DNA from: Candidatus Methanovirga meridionalis
GTDB taxonomy: Archaea; Methanobacteriota; Methanobacteria; Methanobacteriales; Methanobacteriaceae
Length of the DNA: 7,429 nt
Assembly: GCA_031289325.1 (NCBI GenBank)
Contig: JAITPS010000181.1
Span: forward strand, 1 to 7,429
Direction of reading: 5' to 3'
In this document: piece after piece, positions 4,837 to 7,429 of the stretch
How positions within the stretch are numbered: position 1 is the first letter of the stretch
Layout: every line of letters begins with the position of its first letter
The notes under the pieces: generated by a model
Told to the model about the DNA's origin: nothing
Databases searched by the model: none
The model's input: the letters and a program-made list of their open reading frames with translations, nothing else
Position numbers and translations under genes: made by a program

Positions 4837-6429
4837 ATGTCTTTTATAGTTCTTAAAAATATTAATAAAATATTTGATGGGGTAACCGTACTAAAAAATC
4901 TAAATGTTACAATTGAGGAAGGTAGTGTCCTTGGTATTCTTGGTAGAAGTGGTTCTGGAAAGTCTGTTTTAATAAACATGCTTCGAGGAACAAAAGAATA
5001 TGAGCCTGATAGTGGAAATGTAATATATACAATGAGTTTTTGTGAAAAATGTTCTAATGCAGAAGTTCCTTCTAAAAATGGAGAAAAATGTAAGTGTGGA
5101 GGAAAATATGAACTTAAAGAGGTGGATTTCTGGCATGCAGATAGAAAAATCTTTTCAGCTATTAGAAAAAGAATATCTATAATGTTGCAGAGAAATTTTG
5201 CATTATACGATGAAGAAACAGTTATTGAGAATGTTATGAAAGCTATGGGTAGTGGTGGTTATGAAGAACAATTATACAAAGCCTTAGATTTATTGGATAT
5301 GGTAAATATGAACCATAGGATAACTCATATTGCCCGTGATTTAAGTGGTGGAGAAAAACAAAGAGTTGTTCTTGCAAGACAAATAGCTAAAAATCCTATG
5401 TTATTTTTAGCAGATGAACCTACGGGAACATTAGATCCCCAAACAGCTGAAAATCTTCATAATGCATTGATTAATCATGTTAAAAAAGAAGGTACCACCA
5501 TGATAATTACTTCACATTGGTCTGAAGTCATGAAAGATTTAGCTAATAAAGTAATTTGGTTAGAAGGTGGTGAAATCATTGAAGAAGGTTCATCTGATAC
5601 CGTAGTTAAAAAATTTTTAGAAACAGTACCATTACCTAAGCATGTAGAGAAAAATGAACATCATAAAGCTATAATTAAAGTAAAAGATGCTAAAAAACAT
5701 TATTATTCTATTGATAGGGGTGTTGTTAAATCTGTTGATGGGATAAATCTTCAAATAATGGAAAATGAGATATTTGGAATCGTTGGACTTAGTGGTTCTG
5801 GGAAAACTACTCTGAGTAGGATGTTAGTTGGTTTAACAGAACCAAGTGGTGGAGACATTGAAGTTCGTCTTGGTGATAACTGGATAGATATGAAAGTATC
5901 AGGACCTCATGGAAGAGGAAGAGTAATTCCTTATATTGGTCTACTTCATCAAGAGTACTCATTGTACCCACATAGATCAGTTTTAGGAAATTTAACCGAT
6001 GCTATAAGTTTAGAGTTACCAGCAGAATTTGCTAAAATGAAAGCTATATCTGTTTTAGAAACTGTTGGTTTTGATAGTGGAACTGCAACCAAAATTCTTG
6101 AAAAAGAACCTAATAAATTAAGTGTTGGTGAAAAACATAGAGTAGCTATTGCTCAAGTCCTTATTAAAGAACCTAACATAATTATTTTAGATGAACCAAC
6201 AGGAACTATGGATCCAATAACAAGAGTTCAGGTTACAGACTCCATACTTAAAGCAAGAGAAGAATTAAATCAAACATTTCTTATTATATCTCATGATATG
6301 GATTTTGTTTTGGATGTTTGTGATAGAACTGGTTTAATAAGGAGAGGAAAACTGCTTAAAATAGGAACACCATCTGAGATTGTTCCTGAACTTAGTCCAG
6401 ATGAGAAAAAAGAAATGTTGAACAAATAA
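4837..6429 (+). CDS. atwA: methyl-coenzyme M reductase activation ATPase, component A2
   Basis: The 530-residue protein is a tandem ABC-type ATPase. Half 1: Walker A GRSGSGKS (36-43), Q-loop Gln118, signature LSGGEKQR (169-176), Walker B MLFLADEP (188-195), H-loop His227. Half 2: Walker A GLSGSGKT (317-324), Q-loop Gln372, signature LSVGEKHR (428-435), Walker B IIILDEP (448-454), H-loop His486. Between Walker A and the Q-loop of half 1 sits a four-cysteine insert, Cys69-x2-Cys72 and Cys85-x-Cys87, resembling a zinc or Fe-S knuckle and typical of component A2. There are no membrane segments. Component A2 is known to be required for ATP-dependent reduction of the Ni-F430 cofactor that activates methyl-coenzyme M reductase. 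The second signature has Val in place of the first Gly, so the two ATP sites may be unequal. The gene leads a transcription unit with the marker-9 gene 48 bases downstream and is preceded by the 22-bp minisatellite. Confidence 0.97.
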   Translation: MSFIVLKNINKIFDGVTVLKNLNVTIEEGSVLGILGRSGSGKSVLINMLRGTKEYEPDSGNVIYTMSFCEKCSNAEVPSKNGEKCKCGGKYELKEVDFWHADRKIFSAIRKRISIMLQRNFALYDEETVIENVMKAMGSGGYEEQLYKALDLLDMVNMNHRITHIARDLSGGEKQRVVLARQIAKNPMLFLADEPTGTLDPQTAENLHNALINHVKKEGTTMIITSHWSEVMKDLANKVIWLEGGEIIEEGSSDTVVKKFLETVPLPKHVEKNEHHKAIIKVKDAKKHYYSIDRGVVKSVDGINLQIMENEIFGIVGLSGSGKTTLSRMLVGLTEPSGGDIEVRLGDNWIDMKVSGPHGRGRVIPYIGLLHQEYSLYPHRSVLGNLTDAISLELPAEFAKMKAISVLETVGFDSGTATKILEKEPNKLSVGEKHRVAIAQVLIKEPNIIILDEPTGTMDPITRVQVTDSILKAREELNQTFLIISHDMDFVLDVCDRTGLIRRGKLLKIGTPSEIVPELSPDEKKEMLNK

Positions 6430-6477
6430 AAAAATAATCATAGAATCTAAAAAAATAATTAAATTGGAGAAATTATA

Positions 6478-6969
6478 ATGTCCTGGGAAAATGCACCATC
6501 ACATATTTGTAGAGGTGGAGATGTTAGAGCCTTAGCATTTTGTTGCCCACCAATAAAACCATGCCCTGTTTTGCATGCACTTGAAGATGTGGATATTACA
6601 CCACAAGAATATATCTCTATCAAAAATGAATTTGGTAAAAATACAAGATTAGGAGAAGGTGCTGGAACATGCTTCGGATCTTTAGTTTGGTGTTGCAAAT
6701 CATCAAAACCATGCCCACTTAGAGATAATCTTATGAGAAACATTGGTATGGATGAAAAAGAATATCTTACTCTTAAAAAACAATTATCTGATAAATTAGT
6801 CAACAACAAAAATGAAGATGACATTGAAAAGAAACTTGAATTACTCTCTAAAACATTTAATGTGTCTAAGGAAATAGCTATTAAAGCACTTCAAAATAGT
6901 AACAATGATTTAAAAACAGCCACAAAGTTACTTAAAATGAGAAGCTTAGAATCTGAAGAATCAAGCTAA
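6478..6969 (+). CDS. methanogenesis marker protein 9, with a UBA-like C-terminal segment
   Basis: The 163-residue protein begins at ATG 6478, seven bases after GGAGA (6466-6470). Residues 1-105 form the cysteine-rich marker-9 domain, found by phylogenetic profile in methanogens and of unknown function. It holds eight cysteines in two matching halves: Cys11, then CC(22,23)-x5-Cys29 in FCCPPIKPCP, and Cys65, then CC(72,73)-x5-Cys79 in WCCKSSKPCP. Each half ends in a similar helix (PQEYISIK and EKEYLTLK). Eight cysteines would suit two Fe-S clusters or zinc sites; this is inference. Residues 115-153 (LSKTFNVSKEIAIKALQNS...DLKTATKLL) look like a UBA three-helix domain, a protein-protein module. 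No membrane segment or signal is present. Its place directly behind atwA suggests a part in methyl-coenzyme M reductase activation or assembly. Confidence 0.9.
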   Translation: MSWENAPSHICRGGDVRALAFCCPPIKPCPVLHALEDVDITPQEYISIKNEFGKNTRLGEGAGTCFGSLVWCCKSSKPCPLRDNLMRNIGMDEKEYLTLKKQLSDKLVNNKNEDDIEKKLELLSKTFNVSKEIAIKALQNSNNDLKTATKLLKMRSLESEESS

Positions 6970-6974
6970 TTAAC

Positions 6975-7163
6975 ATGTCGCCATCATTAAAAGCAATGGT
7001 TTACATGCTGAAAATATCTAAAGATCATGAAAATGATAATGAAGAATACAGTATAGAAGAAGAACAAGAAATATTAAAAGCCATAAAAAAATCAGATCAA
7101 GAAATAGTCAATGGAGAATATGAAACTCTAAATAGAGAAGAATTCAATGCGAAATACAGATAA
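6975..7163 (+). CDS. small acidic protein, possibly antitoxin-like, 62 aa
   Basis: The frame starts five bases after the marker-9 stop. The product is highly charged: a run of Asp, Glu and Asn around residues 18-31, then a helix EEEQEILKAIKKSDQEIVNGEYETLNREEFNAKYR. That last segment resembles the C-terminal toxin-binding tail of small type II antitoxins (an acidic helix, 'I.nGEY.tL..EEF'), but this is a pattern impression, not an identification. No toxin gene follows in the 266 bases to the window end. No ribosome binding site precedes the ATG at 6975; Met8 (6996) and Met11 (7005) are alternative starts, and neither has a good site. Translation could be by coupling to the marker-9 gene. It may be a real orphan, or a remnant that has lost its start and partner. 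Confidence 0.55.
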   Translation: MSPSLKAMVYMLKISKDHENDNEEYSIEEEQEILKAIKKSDQEIVNGEYETLNREEFNAKYR

Positions 7164-7164
7164 A

Positions 7165-7225
7165 TATAAGGTAACAATACCTAAAAATATAAGATAACAA
7201 TACCTAAAAATATAAGGTAACAACT
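7165..7225. repeat. 23-bp tandem repeat with an internal hairpin, 2.6 copies
   Basis: Copies start at 7165, 7188 and 7211; the third breaks off after AACAAC. Copy 1 contains AGGTA-ACAA-TACCT, a perfect five-base stem with a four-base loop. Copy 2 has one G-to-A change that breaks one pair on the plus strand (a G-U pair on the minus strand). The array begins two bases after the stop codon of the 62-codon ORF, so in the transcript it gives one or two small hairpins at the 3' end. Confidence 0.88.
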
Positions 7226-7232
7226 CATTAAA

Positions 7233-7249
7233 TTATCTAAAAAGGATAA
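7233..7249 (+). other. small dyad TTATC...GATAA
   Basis: TTATC (7233-7237) and GATAA (7245-7249) can pair around a seven-base loop. It is short and lies between the hairpin repeats and the inverted-repeat arm. It may add to 3'-end structure; evidence is thin. Confidence 0.25.
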
Positions 7250-7265
7250 AATTAATCGTGCTTAA

Positions 7266-7314
7266 AGTAGTTTTGATAAAGTTCTTAATAAATAATTTTT
7301 TTAAAAATAAATAT
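7266..7314 (-). repeat. right arm of the 49-bp inverted repeat; possible terminator of the atwA unit
   Basis: This is the reverse complement of 4501-4549 with two mismatches; 7270-7295 is the perfect 26-base core. In the plus-strand transcript it gives AAAGTTCTTAATAAATAA followed by T7 (7296-7302), so it could end transcription of atwA, the marker-9 gene and the small ORF. The left arm has an equivalent T6 tract facing left. It lies about 100 bases after the last stop codon. Confidence 0.9.
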
Positions 7315-7429
7315 CTTTAAAATATATTTATTTAAAATTACTTATATTAATCAAAATATGTTTATATTATTTAAAATATCATTATATTATTTAAAATTAT
7401 AGATTTTTATAAATTAATATTTAAAATTA
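7315..7429. other. AT-only spacer with a 16-bp direct repeat
   Basis: TTATATTATTTAAAAT occurs at 7362-7377 and 7382-7397, spaced 20 bases. The strings are TATA-like on both strands and could belong to the promoter of a gene beyond the window edge. No reading frame is seen. Confidence 0.45.

Noticed and set aside
4794..4979. Minus-strand open frame of 61 codons across the atwA start
   Set aside because: It overlaps the atwA ribosome binding site and Walker A coding region antisense; no homologous features.
6459..6824. Minus-strand open frame of 121 codons opposite the marker-9 gene
   Set aside because: The plus strand encodes a recognisable cysteine-rich family in this interval; the antisense product shows no motif or start signal.
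4501..7314. Insertion sequence or composite transposon made by the inverted repeat
   Set aside because: No transposase or integrase lies between the arms, atwA is a core gene of methanogens, and no target-site duplication is evident just outside the arms.

Overview
The window looks like a piece of an archaeal, hydrogen- or methyl-dependent methanogen chromosome, most likely a Methanobrevibacter-like member of the Methanobacteriales. Three things support this: an unmistakable atwA (component A2 of the methyl-coenzyme M reductase activation system), a methanogenesis-marker-9 gene right behind it, and archaeal signals (GGTG-type ribosome binding sites, TTTATATA-type box A promoters, T-tract ends). 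The DNA is very A+T rich, and the spacers are extremely so. The genus is an inference from composition and gene content, not something the sequence proves.

Layout. 1-323: a 12-bp A-rich minisatellite running off the left edge, then a leader. 324-476 (+): a 50-residue zinc-ribbon protein. 564-1031 (+): a 155-residue protein I do not recognise, carrying a GTHPEQD..CxC motif. 1033-2154 (-): a radical SAM protein with C-terminal helix-hairpin-helix motifs, convergent with the previous gene and separated from it by one base. 2317-2880 (-): a pyruvate-kinase-C-terminal-like protein. 3018-3776 (-): a TatD-related metal-dependent hydrolase. 3777-4836: a 1.06-kb gene-free spacer packed with short tandem repeats. 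4837-7163 (+): atwA, the marker-9 gene and a 62-codon ORF, apparently one transcription unit. 7164-7429: a hairpin-bearing 23-bp repeat and AT-rich sequence.

How the genes fit together. AtwA is the two-domain ABC-type ATPase needed for ATP-dependent reductive activation of methyl-coenzyme M reductase. The marker-9 protein is a cysteine-rich protein whose distribution follows methanogenesis and whose role is unknown; co-transcription with atwA (48-bp gap, good ribosome binding sites) suggests it also serves maturation or activation of the enzyme. The left-hand genes are accessory or housekeeping genes (possible DNA repair, a putative hydrolase, a possible small-molecule binding protein) and show no visible link to the methanogenesis pair.

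Most unusual. A 49-bp inverted repeat (47/49 identical, 26 consecutive bases perfect) lies at 4501-4549 and 7266-7314, bracketing the whole atwA transcription unit, and a third, degenerate relative sits at 4087-4123. The spacer upstream of atwA also holds a nested repeat in which a 20-bp unit occurs once, twice and three times in successive blocks, and an eight-copy 22-bp minisatellite ending about 90 bp before the atwA start. The marker-9 protein is an internally duplicated double-cysteine motif protein with a UBA-like tail. No complete new defence or mobile system is visible.
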